DNA of 10,551 bases from contig JAUVQB010000019.1 in the NCBI GenBank assembly GCA_030598385.1, forward strand, positions 1 through 10,551, read 5' to 3'. Source of the DNA: Alphaproteobacteria bacterium. Lineage in GTDB: Bacteria; Pseudomonadota; Alphaproteobacteria; Kiloniellales; JAKSDN01. Within the stretch, counting starts at the first letter, position 1, and each line of letters begins with the position of its first letter. Both the position numbers and the translations under genes were made by a program. Below are positions 1 through 6,934 of this stretch, one piece after another. Below the pieces are notes generated by a model. That model was given only the letters and a program-made list of their open reading frames with translations, ran no database searches and was not told the origin of the DNA.

Positions 1-13
1 CACGCATTAGAAC

Positions 14-913
14 ATGACCGACAGGCTGCTCTACCTTGCCGTTGTCGCCATCTGGGGCACGACCTGGATCATGATCAAGTTCCAGATCGGGGTCGTGCCG
101 CCCGAGGTCTCGGTCGCCTACCGCTTCGCGATCGCCGCGCTCTTCATGTTCGCCTGGGTAGCCGTGCGGCGCCTGCCGCTGCGGTTCTCGCCGCGCGATC
201 ACCTCTTCATTGCGCTTCAGGGCGCGCTCATCTTCTCCACCAACTTCGTGCTTTTCTATCTGGCGGCCGTAAGCCTCAGCACCGGGCTGCTGGCGGTGGT
301 GTTTTCCACCGCCTCGATCATGACCCTGCTGTTGACGGCGGTGCTCAAGCGCCAACGGCTGTCGGCGCGCACGGCGTTGGGGGCCCTGCTCGGCTGTTCT
401 GGGATCGCCCTGGTGTTCTGGCCGGAGATCGCGGCCTTTTCCCTCGGCTCGGGCGCCGGGCTCGGCTTGCTGCTGTCGCTCGGCGGGACCCTCAGTTTTT
501 CCCTCGGCGGCCTGGTCGCGGCGCGCAATCAGGCGGCCGGCCTGTCGGTGCGCGGCAGCACCGCTTGGGCCATGGCCTACGGCACGCTATTGCTGAACCT
601 CTTCGTCGTCCTGCGTGGCGCGGACTTCACCTTCGACCCGGCGTTTGCTTACGTCGGCTCTCTCCTCTACCTGGCGGTCTTCGGCTCGGTGATCGCCTTC
701 GCCTGCTATTTCGCCCTCCTGGCGCGGATCGGCGCCGAGCGCTCGGCCTATGCCACGGTGCTGTTCCCGATCGTCGCGCTCACCATCTCGACCCTGTTCG
801 AGGGCTATCACTGGAGCGCGATCGCCCTCATCGGGGTGCCGCTGATCCTGGCGGGCAACCTGCTGGTGCTTGCCAAGCCGCGGACGGGCGCATTTCGCGC
901 CTCGGGCGGTTAG
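14..913 (+). CDS. EamA/DMT-superfamily membrane permease
   Basis: A 299-residue, very hydrophobic protein in the inner membrane, probably a small-metabolite exporter of the drug/metabolite transporter superfamily; the substrate cannot be read from sequence. The N-terminus has the family-typical first helix with AIWGTTW (about residues 12-18) followed by a Lys in the next turn. About ten hydrophobic segments fall into two halves (roughly 1-140 and 150-290), as expected for the duplicated EamA fold, and the last helix ends with GVPLILAGNLLVL (about 276-288), typical of EamA C-termini. Length is normal for the family (about 290-310). The ATG at 14 is the first in frame; only 13 bases precede it, so its ribosome binding site and promoter cannot be judged. 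It converges on the methyltransferase gene with a 25-base gap that shows no clear terminator. Family assignment is firm, function open. Confidence 0.9.
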   Translation: MTDRLLYLAVVAIWGTTWIMIKFQIGVVPPEVSVAYRFAIAALFMFAWVAVRRLPLRFSPRDHLFIALQGALIFSTNFVLFYLAAVSLSTGLLAVVFSTASIMTLLLTAVLKRQRLSARTALGALLGCSGIALVFWPEIAAFSLGSGAGLGLLLSLGGTLSFSLGGLVAARNQAAGLSVRGSTAWAMAYGTLLLNLFVVLRGADFTFDPAFAYVGSLLYLAVFGSVIAFACYFALLARIGAERSAYATVLFPIVALTISTLFEGYHWSAIALIGVPLILAGNLLVLAKPRTGAFRASGG

Positions 914-938
914 GGCCGGGTCCGCGACACAAAAACGG

Positions 939-1607
939 CTACGGCAGAAGCCGCCAGACCACGGCGTTCCTCAGATCGGTGTCTTCCAGCGCCCGGTCGG
1001 TCTTGACGGCGTAGGCGATGACACGTTCGAGGCCGGCCTTGGGCAGGAAGCCGCGGCCGGGGTCGCCGACCAGGACCGTGATGCCGTCGCCGGCGAGGCG
1101 CCGGAGCCAGGGCTCGACCCGCGCCGCCAGATCCCGCTCGTAGAACACGTCGCCGGCCAACACCAGGTCCCAGTCGGTCCGCTCGCGATCGATCACGTCC
1201 CCCTCGACCACGGCGATCTCGACGCCGTTCAAGGCCGCGTTGAGGCGAATGGCGGCGGTCGCGAAGGCGTCGACCTCGCTCGCCGTCACTTCCGCCGCGC
1301 CGGCCATGGCGGCGGCGATCGCCTGCAGGCCGGAGCCGGCGGCGAAGTCGAGCACCCGCTTGCCGGCGACCTCATCGGTGTGGTCCAGCAGATAGCGGGC
1401 GAGGGCCTGGCCGCCGGCCCAGGCGAAGGCCCAGAAGGGCGGCGGCAGGCCGGTCGCGGCCAGCTCGGCTTCGCCCGCCTCCCACAGGGGGATCGCCTCG
1501 TTCGCCAGCCAGAGCCGGATTTCCGGCGTGAGCGGCGGCGCCTCGACCGCGGTATTGGCGCGGATGAAGGCCGCCGGGTCGCGCCCGGCTTCAGCCTGCT
1601 GCGGCAT
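939..1607 (-). CDS. Class I SAM-dependent methyltransferase, ETF-beta lysine methyltransferase (METTL20-like) homologue
   Basis: A 222-residue cytoplasmic seven-beta-strand methyltransferase. The N-terminal part has PPFWAFAWAGGQALARYLL (residues 56-74), a signature of the METTL20/ETFB-KMT group. SAM-binding motif I is VLDFAAGSGLQAIA (85-98), the acidic motif II residue is probably Asp113, and GDVFYE (152-157) followed by GDPGR (181-185) match the DxFY-type post-motif II and the GDPGR segment of that group. Known bacterial and human members methylate lysines on the beta subunit of electron transfer flavoprotein; that this protein does so is inference from the motifs. Generic pipelines may call such proteins nicotinamide N-methyltransferase-like or L11 methyltransferase-like. 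The ATG at 1607 overlaps the 3' end of ubiA by 17 bases in another frame and has no clear Shine-Dalgarno sequence, suggesting translational coupling to ubiA in one operon. Confidence 0.85.
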   Translation of the reverse strand: MPQQAEAGRDPAAFIRANTAVEAPPLTPEIRLWLANEAIPLWEAGEAELAATGLPPPFWAFAWAGGQALARYLLDHTDEVAGKRVLDFAAGSGLQAIAAAMAGAAEVTASEVDAFATAAIRLNAALNGVEIAVVEGDVIDRERTDWDLVLAGDVFYERDLAARVEPWLRRLAGDGITVLVGDPGRGFLPKAGLERVIAYAVKTDRALEDTDLRNAVVWRLLP

Positions 1608-2547
1608 GGATGAGCGCCGATTCGGCCAGCAGACCGGCTAGCAGGATCCAGCCGACGAAGCGGTTCGACTTGAAGCGCATCAGGCAGTCGCCGGGGTTTT
1701 CCGTATCGAGGCCGGCGAGTTGCCAGGCGAAGTGGGCGGCGACCAATGCGACCGCCAGCAGGAATGGCCAGCCGAGCCCGGCCGCCAGTCCCGCCGCCGC
1801 CAGCAGCGCCGCCGTCGCGGCGTAGAAGGCCGCGAGCCAGGGCCGGGTCCGGTCGCCCAGCTTGAGGGCCGTGGACTTCACGCCGATCAGCGCGTCGTCC
1901 TCCTTGTCCTGATGGGCGTAGATCGTGTCGTAACCCAGGGTCCAGCAGAGTCCCGCCGCGTAGAGCAGGACCGGCGGCCAGGCGAGCCCGCCGGTCACCG
2001 CCGCCCAGCCCATCAGCGCGCCCCAGTTGAAGGTCAGGCCCAGCCAGGCCTGGGGCCAGTAAGTGAAGCGTTTCATGAAGGGATAGGCGAGGACCAGCGG
2101 CAGCGCGGCCAGGCCCAGGAGGATGGCGAAGCCGTTGAGCTGGACCAGCACCAGCAGGCCGGCCAGCAGTTCGAGGGCGAGGAACACCAGGGCCTGGCGC
2201 GGCGTGATTTGGCCGCTGGGGATCGGGCGCGCGGCGGTGCGCGCCACCTTGGCGTCGTAGTCCCGGTCGGCCAGGTCGTTGATGGTGCAGCCGGCGCCGC
2301 GCATGATGAGGGCGCCGGCGGCGAACAGCAGGGCGAGGCGCCAATCGGGCCAGTTGCCGGCTGCCGCGGCGGCCAGCGCCAGGCTCCACCAGCAGGGAAA
2401 CAGCAGCAGCCAGGTGCCGATCGGCCGGTCGAAGCGGATCAGCCGCAAGTAGGGCCGCGCCGCCTCGGGCGCCAGGCGCAGCGACCAGTGATCACTCCGA
2501 ATGTCGCTGGGTATGTCGTTCGCCAGGGATTTCCGGCCGGTGGTCAT
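1591..2547 (-). CDS. ubiA: 4-hydroxybenzoate polyprenyltransferase UbiA
   Basis: Inner-membrane prenyltransferase that joins a polyprenyl chain to 4-hydroxybenzoate, the first membrane-bound step of ubiquinone synthesis. The 318-residue protein has both Asp-rich motifs of the UbiA superfamily: NDLADRDYD (residues 90-98, NDxxDxxxD) and YDTIYAHQDKEDD (206-218, with DxxxD at 214-218), which bind the Mg-diphosphate of the prenyl donor. The segment RFDRPIGTWLLLFPCWW (38-54) is typical of true UbiA rather than of CyoE/CtaB or chlorophyll/menaquinone relatives. About eight or nine hydrophobic helices are visible. I chose the ATG at 2547 because it gives the usual length; an in-frame TTG at 2631 would add 28 residues that do not look like UbiA. 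The gene diverges from rsmE and leads a two-gene unit with the overlapping methyltransferase. No strong Shine-Dalgarno sequence is seen upstream. Confidence 0.95.
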   Translation of the reverse strand: MTTGRKSLANDIPSDIRSDHWSLRLAPEAARPYLRLIRFDRPIGTWLLLFPCWWSLALAAAAAGNWPDWRLALLFAAGALIMRGAGCTINDLADRDYDAKVARTAARPIPSGQITPRQALVFLALELLAGLLVLVQLNGFAILLGLAALPLVLAYPFMKRFTYWPQAWLGLTFNWGALMGWAAVTGGLAWPPVLLYAAGLCWTLGYDTIYAHQDKEDDALIGVKSTALKLGDRTRPWLAAFYAATAALLAAAGLAAGLGWPFLLAVALVAAHFAWQLAGLDTENPGDCLMRFKSNRFVGWILLAGLLAESALIHAAAG

Positions 2548-2650
2548 TGTCAAATCACTGCCCGCACCCAAGTGAATGGGTCTAATCTTGAGGACCGGCG
2601 GGCAAAAGACAAGATCGCTCGGCCCGGGCAAGTGGGTGGGGCCTCACGGT

Positions 2651-2687
2651 CCGGGTGAGCGCCCCGGGTGAGCGCCCCGGGTGAGCA
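2651..2687. repeat. 13-bp tandem repeat at the rsmE start
   Basis: Two complete copies and one partial copy of CCGGGTGAGCGCC begin at 2651, 2664 and 2677. The third copy diverges after CCGGGTGAGC. Each copy carries a GTG; the last of these (2681) is the most upstream in-frame start codon of rsmE. Because the unit is 13 bp, the three GTGs lie in three different frames. The repeat sits in the 133-bp divergent spacer between ubiA and rsmE. Confidence 0.85.
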
Positions 2688-3481
2688 ATGGGAATTGGCG
2701 GAGCTTGGCCAAGCAAGTGGAACGGGTCGAAACGCGGCTCTATGTCGAGGAATCGCTCCAGGCGGGCGTCACCCTCGGCCTCGACCATGCGCGGGCGCAT
2801 TTCCTCCGCTCGGTGCTGCGCTTGAAGCGCGGCGCCCGGATCGCCGTATTCAATGGGCGCGACGGCGAGTGGGCTGCGCGCCTCGATGCGCTCGGCAAGG
2901 GTTGGGCCTCCCTCGTCGTCGGGGACCGGCGGCGGGCGCAGGAGCCGGGCCCCGACCTCTGGCTCGTCTTCGTGCCGATCAAGCGCGCGCGGCTCGATTT
3001 CCTGGTCGAAAAGGCGGTCGAGCTCGGCGTGTCCCGCCTGCAGCCCGCGATGACCCGGCACACCGCAGTCTCGCGGGTCAATCAGGAGCGGCTCGCCGCC
3101 AACGCCCGCGAAGCCGCCGAGCAGTGCGAGCGCCTCAGCGTGCCCGAGGTGGGCGAGGCGCGGCCGCTGTTCGACATCATGGGAGACTGGCCCACCGAGC
3201 GGCGCCTCTTGGTTTGCAGCGAGCGCGGCGCGGCCGAGCCGCTGAGTGTCGTGCTGCAGACCGCCGCCGGGTGCGCACAGGCCCCTTGGGCCATCCTGGT
3301 GGGCCCGGAAGGCGGCTTCGCACGATCCGAGCTTGACGGGCTCTTGAAACTGCCTTTTGTTACGCCGGTTGGCCTGGGGCCACGGATACTCCGGGCCGAC
3401 ACGGCGGCAATCTTTGCGCTTGCCTGCTGGCAGGCGTTTTTAGGAGACGGTGCGACCCGGCCAGCGATGCGCGAGACCTGA
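2681..3481 (+). CDS. rsmE: 16S rRNA (uracil-1498-N3)-methyltransferase RsmE
   Basis: Cytoplasmic SPOUT-class methyltransferase that methylates N3 of U1498 in helix 44 of 16S rRNA. In 2681-start numbering, an N-terminal PUA-like RNA-binding part starts at TRLYVEE (18-24) and includes the DHARAHFLRSVLRL segment (35-48). The C-terminal knotted domain shows KRARLDFLVEKAVELGV (101-117), EAAEQCERLSVP (144-155), the SAM-site loop LVGPEGGF (206-213) and LGPRILRADTAAIFAL (232-247). These are diagnostic of RsmE; ADTA replaces the more usual TETA. The start is uncertain. GTG 2681 lies in the 13-bp repeat with no ribosome binding site, TTG 2705 is only 1 base after a GGAG, and GTG 2717 is 13 bases after that GGAG and gives a protein starting close to the conserved core. 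It is followed on the same strand by gshA after 71 bases, a pairing I recall from other alphaproteobacteria. Confidence 0.94.
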   Translation: MSNGNWRSLAKQVERVETRLYVEESLQAGVTLGLDHARAHFLRSVLRLKRGARIAVFNGRDGEWAARLDALGKGWASLVVGDRRRAQEPGPDLWLVFVPIKRARLDFLVEKAVELGVSRLQPAMTRHTAVSRVNQERLAANAREAAEQCERLSVPEVGEARPLFDIMGDWPTERRLLVCSERGAAEPLSVVLQTAAGCAQAPWAILVGPEGGFARSELDGLLKLPFVTPVGLGPRILRADTAAIFALACWQAFLGDGATRPAMRET

Positions 3482-3552
3482 GCAAGCGTTTCGGCATCGA
3501 ATTCTTCCCCGACCTACGGATTACGTTCACGAGAAAGGCCCGATCGAAAGCC

Positions 3553-4920
3553 ATGTCGGCCCCGCCCAAATCAACCGGCGAACCCATCACCAGCAAGGAC
3601 CAGTTGCTGGCCTACATGGCGGCCGGCTGCAAGCCCCGCGAGGACTGGCGGATCGGCACCGAGCACGAGAAGTTCGCCTTCACCCGCGAGGACCTGCGGC
3701 CGCTGCCCTATCACGGCGCACGCGGCATCCGAGCGCTGCTGGAGGGGATGGCCGCCCAGTTCGGCTGGGCCCCCGTGTTCGAGGGCGACAACCCGATCGC
3801 GCTCGTCAAGGAGGGCTGCAACATCACGCTGGAGCCGGGCGGGCAGCTCGAGCTGTCGGGCGAGGCGCTCCGGACCATCCACGAGACCTGCGCCGAGGTG
3901 CACGATCACCTGGATCAGGTGAAGGCCGTGGCCGATCCCCTGGAGATCAGCCTGATCGGGCTCGGTTTCCAGCCCCTGTGGGGCCGCGAGGATATCTCTT
4001 TTATGCCCAAGGGCCGCTACCAGATCATGGGCGATTATATGCCGACCAAGGGCAATCTCGGCCTCGACATGATGCTCAGGACCTGCACCGTGCAGGTCAA
4101 CCTGGATTTCGAGTCCGAGGCCGACATGGTGAAGAAGTTCCGCGTCTCCTTGGCCCTGCAGCCGCTGGCGACCGCGCTGTTCGCCAATTCGCCCTTCACC
4201 GGCGGCCGGCCCAACGGTTTCCTGAGCTACCGCAGCCACATCTGGACCGACGCCGACCCGGACCGCTGCGGCATCCTTCCCTTCGTATTCGAGGACGGCA
4301 TGGGCTTCGAGCGCTATATCGACTACGCGCTCGATGTGCCGATGTATTTCGTTTACCGCGGCGGCGAGTATCTCGACGCCAGCGGCCTGTCGTTCCGCGA
4401 TTTCCTGGCCGGCCGCCTGCCGCTCCTTCCCGGCGAGCTGCCGACCACCAGCGACTGGGGCGATCACCTCTCGACCATCTTTCCCGAAGTGCGGCTGAAG
4501 ACCTTCCTGGAGATGCGCGGGGCCGACGGGGGCCCGTGGAAATCGCTCTGCGCCCTGCCGGCCCTTTGGGTCGGCCTGCTTTACGACCAGACGGCACTGG
4601 ACGCGGCCTGGGATCTGGTGGCCGACTGGACGCCCGAAGAGCATGCCGCCCTCAGGGCCGAGGTGCCCCGCCTGGCGCTCAAGACTCCGTTTCGTGGCGG
4701 CACCGTGGGGGATCTGGCGCGCCAGGTCGTGGCGCTCGCCGAGGCCGGCCTGCGGCGCCGCGCGATCCCCGGCAAGGGCGAGCCCGACGAGACCCAGTAC
4801 CTTGCGCCCATCCAGGAGATCGCCGAGACCGGACGGACCACGGCCGAAGAGCTGCTGGCGGCCTACGAGGGCGACTGGCAGGGCCGACTCGAGCCGCTGT
4901 TCCGCGACCACGCTTACTGA
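3553..4920 (+). CDS. gshA: Glutamate-cysteine ligase, plant/proteobacterial type
   Basis: ATP-dependent ligase joining glutamate and cysteine to gamma-glutamylcysteine, the first and usually rate-limiting step of glutathione synthesis, in the cytoplasm. The 455-residue length fits the plant/alphaproteobacterial GCS2-type family, unlike the enterobacterial GshA. Visible conserved blocks are IGTEHEKFAF (34-43), EGCNITLEPGGQLELSG (87-103), RTCTVQVNLDF (176-186), SYRSHIW (225-231), FEDGMGFERYIDYALDVPMYF (around 246-266) and LEMRGADGG (319-327), which line the ATP, Mg and glutamate sites in this family. Plant enzymes use disulfides for redox control; whether the Cys residues here (26, 89, 113, 178, 239, 333) do so cannot be told. 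The ATG at 3553 is the natural start; a GAAAGG at 3533-3538 is a distant, weak ribosome binding site. It is probably co-transcribed with rsmE. Confidence 0.96.
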   Translation: MSAPPKSTGEPITSKDQLLAYMAAGCKPREDWRIGTEHEKFAFTREDLRPLPYHGARGIRALLEGMAAQFGWAPVFEGDNPIALVKEGCNITLEPGGQLELSGEALRTIHETCAEVHDHLDQVKAVADPLEISLIGLGFQPLWGREDISFMPKGRYQIMGDYMPTKGNLGLDMMLRTCTVQVNLDFESEADMVKKFRVSLALQPLATALFANSPFTGGRPNGFLSYRSHIWTDADPDRCGILPFVFEDGMGFERYIDYALDVPMYFVYRGGEYLDASGLSFRDFLAGRLPLLPGELPTTSDWGDHLSTIFPEVRLKTFLEMRGADGGPWKSLCALPALWVGLLYDQTALDAAWDLVADWTPEEHAALRAEVPRLALKTPFRGGTVGDLARQVVALAEAGLRRRAIPGKGEPDETQYLAPIQEIAETGRTTAEELLAAYEGDWQGRLEPLFRDHAY

Positions 4921-4967
4921 TCGGTCCTGTCACCACGCCTTCGGGAGCCGCCGAAACGGGTGGGTTC

Positions 4968-4987
4968 GCGGCCGGGTGCGCGGCCGC
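4968..4987 (+). terminator. Hairpin after gshA, possible weak terminator
   Basis: GCGGCCG (4968-4974) pairs perfectly with CGGCCGC (4981-4987) around a 6-base loop, 48 bases after the gshA stop codon. No T-run follows, so this is not a canonical intrinsic terminator; it could protect the transcript end or assist Rho-dependent ending. Confidence 0.3.
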
Positions 4988-5060
4988 AGCCGGGCCGGGA
5001 GCGCCTCATGAGCGGGCGGGCAAATGGATTTTTGGCGGAAAACCTGGGCCCAGATAGGGT

Positions 5061-5092
5061 GAGAGCCGCGATTGGGGGGAATCGCGGCTCTC
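5061..5092. other. Perfect 13-bp hairpin with homopolymer loop
   Basis: GAGAGCCGCGATT (5061-5073) pairs with no mismatch to AATCGCGGCTCTC (5080-5092) around a loop of six G on the plus strand (six C on the minus strand). It lies between convergent gshA and tldD. No T-run follows on either strand, so an ordinary intrinsic terminator is unlikely; a bidirectional transcript end, an RNA element or a protein-binding inverted repeat are alternatives. Confidence 0.75.
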
Positions 5093-5158
5093 TAGGGGAG
5101 GTATGAGGGTACAGGTAAAAGAGGAAGCGTTACCGAGGCCTATTTAGTCCTCAAACTC

Positions 5159-5173
5159 TTAACAAATGGTTAA
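5159..5173. promoter_or_regulatory. CtrA-like binding box (TTAA-N7-TTAA)
   Basis: TTAA at 5159-5162 and TTAA at 5170-5173 are separated by exactly seven bases. Read on the minus strand, the site begins TTAACCAT, the extended half-site known for the alphaproteobacterial cell-cycle regulator CtrA. A GAATC (GANTC, the CcrM methylation site) lies 12 bases away at 5186-5190. The motif match is seen directly; binding by CtrA is inferred. No annotated gene starts downstream in either direction within the spacer. Confidence 0.5.
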
Positions 5174-5254
5174 CAGAATTTAATTGAATCGCCCGCCGGG
5201 TAAATTTTTTCGGCCGGGGCGGAATTTCACCGGGTCGGACCCCGCTGGGCTCGC

Positions 5255-6688
5255 TCAAGCCGCGGTCCCGCCCACGGTGAGATTGTCGATCAAGAGGGTC
5301 GGCAGGCCGACGCCCACGGGCACGCCCTGGCCTTCCTTGCCGCAGGTGCCGATGCCGCTGTCGAGCCTCATGTCGTTGCCGATCATGGAGACTCGGGTCA
5401 GCGCATCCGGGCCGTTGCCGATCAGGGTGGCGCCCTTGACGGCTGGCCCGAGCTTGCCGTCCTCGACCAGATAGGCCTCGGTGCAGGAGAACACGAACTT
5501 GCCCGAAGTGATGTCGACCTGGCCGCCGCCGAAATTGACCGCATAGAGGCCTTTTTGCGTTGCCGCGACGATCTCTTCCGGATCGTGGGCGCCGGCCAGC
5601 ATGTAGGTGTTGGTCATGCGCGGCATGGGAATGTGGGCATGGCTCTGGCGCCGGCCATTGCCGGTCGGCGCCATGTTCATGAGGCGCGCGTTCTGGCGGT
5701 CCTGCATGTATCCGACCAGGATGCCGTCCTCGATCAGGGTGGTCGACTGGCAGGGCGTGCCCTCGTCGTCGACGGTCAGCGAGCCGCGCCGGTCGGCCAT
5801 GGTGCCGTCGTCGACCACGGTGACGCCGGGCGACGCGACCCGTTCGCCCATCAAGCCGGCGAAGGCGGAGGTCTGCTTGCGGTTGAAGTCGCCCTCGAGG
5901 CCATGGCCGATGGCCTCGTGGAGCAGGATCCCGGGCCAGCCGGGGCCGAGGATCACCGGCATTTCGCCCGCCGGCGTGTCCACCGACTCCAGGTTGACCA
6001 GAGCCTGGCGCAGCGCTTCGTCGACCGCCGCCTGCCAATAGTCGGGCTCGATCAGGCGCGAGTAGTTGATCCGGCCGCCGCCGCCATAGCTGCCGCTTTC
6101 CATGCGATCGCCCTGGCCGACCACCACAGAGACGTTGAGCCGCACCAGGGGCCGGATATCGGCTGAGCGCTCGCCGCCGGCGCGCAGGATCTCGACCGCT
6201 TGCCACTCGCCGGCCAAGGTGGCCATGACCTGGCGCACCCGCCCCTCCTTGGCGCGGGCGTAAGCGTCGATATCGGAAAGCAGCGCCACCTTGGTCTCGA
6301 AGGGCACCAAACCAAGCGGGTTCTCATCGGTGTAGAGTAGCCGGTTGGTGCCGGCCGGGGCCTCGGACATGACGCCGGCCCGGCCCGTCTTCACGGCCTT
6401 GACCGTGTCGGCGGCGCGGCCAACCGCGGCTTCGCTCAGTTCGCTGGAATGGGCGTATCCCGCGGCCTCTCCAGCGATAGCGCGCAGGCCGAAGCCCTGG
6501 GTGGTATCGAAGCTGGCGGATTTCAACACGCCGTCGTCGAAGCTGAGCCCCTCGGACTGACGGTATTCGAGGAACAGCTCGCCGTCATCGGCGCCGCCGA
6601 GCGCATCGTCGACCAGGCTTTCCAGTCGCGCCCGGTCGAGACCGGCCCGATTGAAGAAAAGCTCGTCGGCGGTGGCGAGATTGGACAT
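5255..6688 (-). CDS. tldD: Metalloprotease subunit TldD
   Basis: Zinc-dependent cytoplasmic protease subunit of the TldD/PmbA (peptidase U62) family, which in characterised bacteria works with TldE/PmbA to degrade unfolded peptides and to mature microcin or antitoxin peptides. The 477-residue length is standard. The zinc motif HEAIGHGLEGD (residues 257-267) is intact, with His257, Glu258 and His262, and the late conserved Cys449 in GIGTCGKEGQGVPV (445-458) is the expected third zinc ligand. Other family blocks are the N-terminal FLEYRQSEGLSFDDG (39-53) and GLYAVNFGGGQVDITSGKF (380-398). This identifies TldD rather than TldE, which lacks HExxxH. The ATG at 6688 has a GGAG 7 bases upstream on the minus strand (6696-6699). 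The partner tldE is not in the window. I recall tldD near cytochrome c oxidase genes in other alphaproteobacteria; here a PilZ gene lies between. Confidence 0.96.
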   Translation of the reverse strand: MSNLATADELFFNRAGLDRARLESLVDDALGGADDGELFLEYRQSEGLSFDDGVLKSASFDTTQGFGLRAIAGEAAGYAHSSELSEAAVGRAADTVKAVKTGRAGVMSEAPAGTNRLLYTDENPLGLVPFETKVALLSDIDAYARAKEGRVRQVMATLAGEWQAVEILRAGGERSADIRPLVRLNVSVVVGQGDRMESGSYGGGGRINYSRLIEPDYWQAAVDEALRQALVNLESVDTPAGEMPVILGPGWPGILLHEAIGHGLEGDFNRKQTSAFAGLMGERVASPGVTVVDDGTMADRRGSLTVDDEGTPCQSTTLIEDGILVGYMQDRQNARLMNMAPTGNGRRQSHAHIPMPRMTNTYMLAGAHDPEEIVAATQKGLYAVNFGGGQVDITSGKFVFSCTEAYLVEDGKLGPAVKGATLIGNGPDALTRVSMIGNDMRLDSGIGTCGKEGQGVPVGVGLPTLLIDNLTVGGTAA

Positions 6689-6826
6689 GTGGGCACTCCG
6701 AGGTCAGATTTGGCCGGCGAGGGCGGCCGGATCAAACGATTCAACGGCCAATATGAACCCCTCACGCGACAAAATCACGCCCGAGAAGAGCGCAACCCAG
6801 GAAACCGCGCTTTCGCCGGCCAAGCC

Positions 6827-6860
6827 CGCTTGGATCCCCGTTTGAATCTACGCTTGGATC
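6827..6860. repeat. 10-bp direct repeat upstream of tldD
   Basis: CGCTTGGATC occurs at 6827-6836 and again at 6851-6860, a 24-bp period with a GAATC (6844-6848) between the copies. It lies about 140-170 bases upstream of the tldD start, in the 246-bp gap behind the PilZ gene, and could be an operator or a chance repeat. No clear promoter elements are recognised in this gap. Confidence 0.5.
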
Positions 6861-6894
6861 TGGTGACGGCGGTGCTGGTGATCGGGAGCTGAAA

Positions 6895-6931
6895 GGGGCC
6901 CTGGGCGAACCCCCGGGCTTGTCGTGGCCCC
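6895..6931 (-). terminator. Possible terminator after the PilZ gene
   Basis: On the minus strand, directly after the PilZ stop codon, GGGGCC (6931-6926) can pair with GGCCCC (6900-6895), followed by TTT. The loop is long (25 bases) but can form a small inner helix. The T-run is short, so termination is only suggested. Confidence 0.3.
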
Positions 6932-6934
6932 GGC

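Larger units (their letters stand above)
4921..5254. other. Intergenic region between convergent gshA and tldD
   Basis: This 334-bp stretch has no convincing protein gene on either strand. The left part (4921-5060) is GC-rich with a 7-bp perfect hairpin at 4968-4987. The middle holds a 13-bp perfect hairpin at 5061-5092. The right part (about 5140-5215) is distinctly AT-rich and contains a TTAA-N7-TTAA box (5159-5173), a GAATC (5186-5190) and a T6 run (5205-5210). Neither flanking gene starts here, so promoter-like signals are unexpected unless they serve a short transcript. Confidence 0.7.

Noticed and set aside
2548..2631. TTG start at 2631 extending UbiA by 28 residues
   Set aside because: The extension would lengthen UbiA beyond its usual N-terminus and does not look like family sequence; ATG 2547 fits.
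1720..2658. 312-codon plus-strand frame across ubiA
   Set aside because: Low-complexity Gln/Gly/Arg translation antisense to a confident membrane protein gene.
3571..4911. 446-codon open frame on the minus strand across gshA
   Set aside because: gshA on the plus strand has clear family motifs over its full length; this frame has none and fits a GC-driven shadow.
5103..5147. 14-codon mini-frame with ATG just after GGGGAGG in the gshA-tldD spacer
   Set aside because: Only one base separates the purine run from the ATG, too close for normal initiation, and so short a peptide cannot be supported from sequence alone.
5201..5254. Possible tldD terminator in the GC-rich stretch after its stop codon
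   Set aside because: Only short imperfect stems are found on the minus strand, and the T6 run at 5205-5210 is on the plus strand, so it would not terminate tldD.
5184..5474. 96-codon plus-strand frame beginning next to the CtrA-like box
   Set aside because: Most of it is antisense to the conserved end of tldD and its translation is Pro/Ser-rich with no domain; it is not a credible client of the box.
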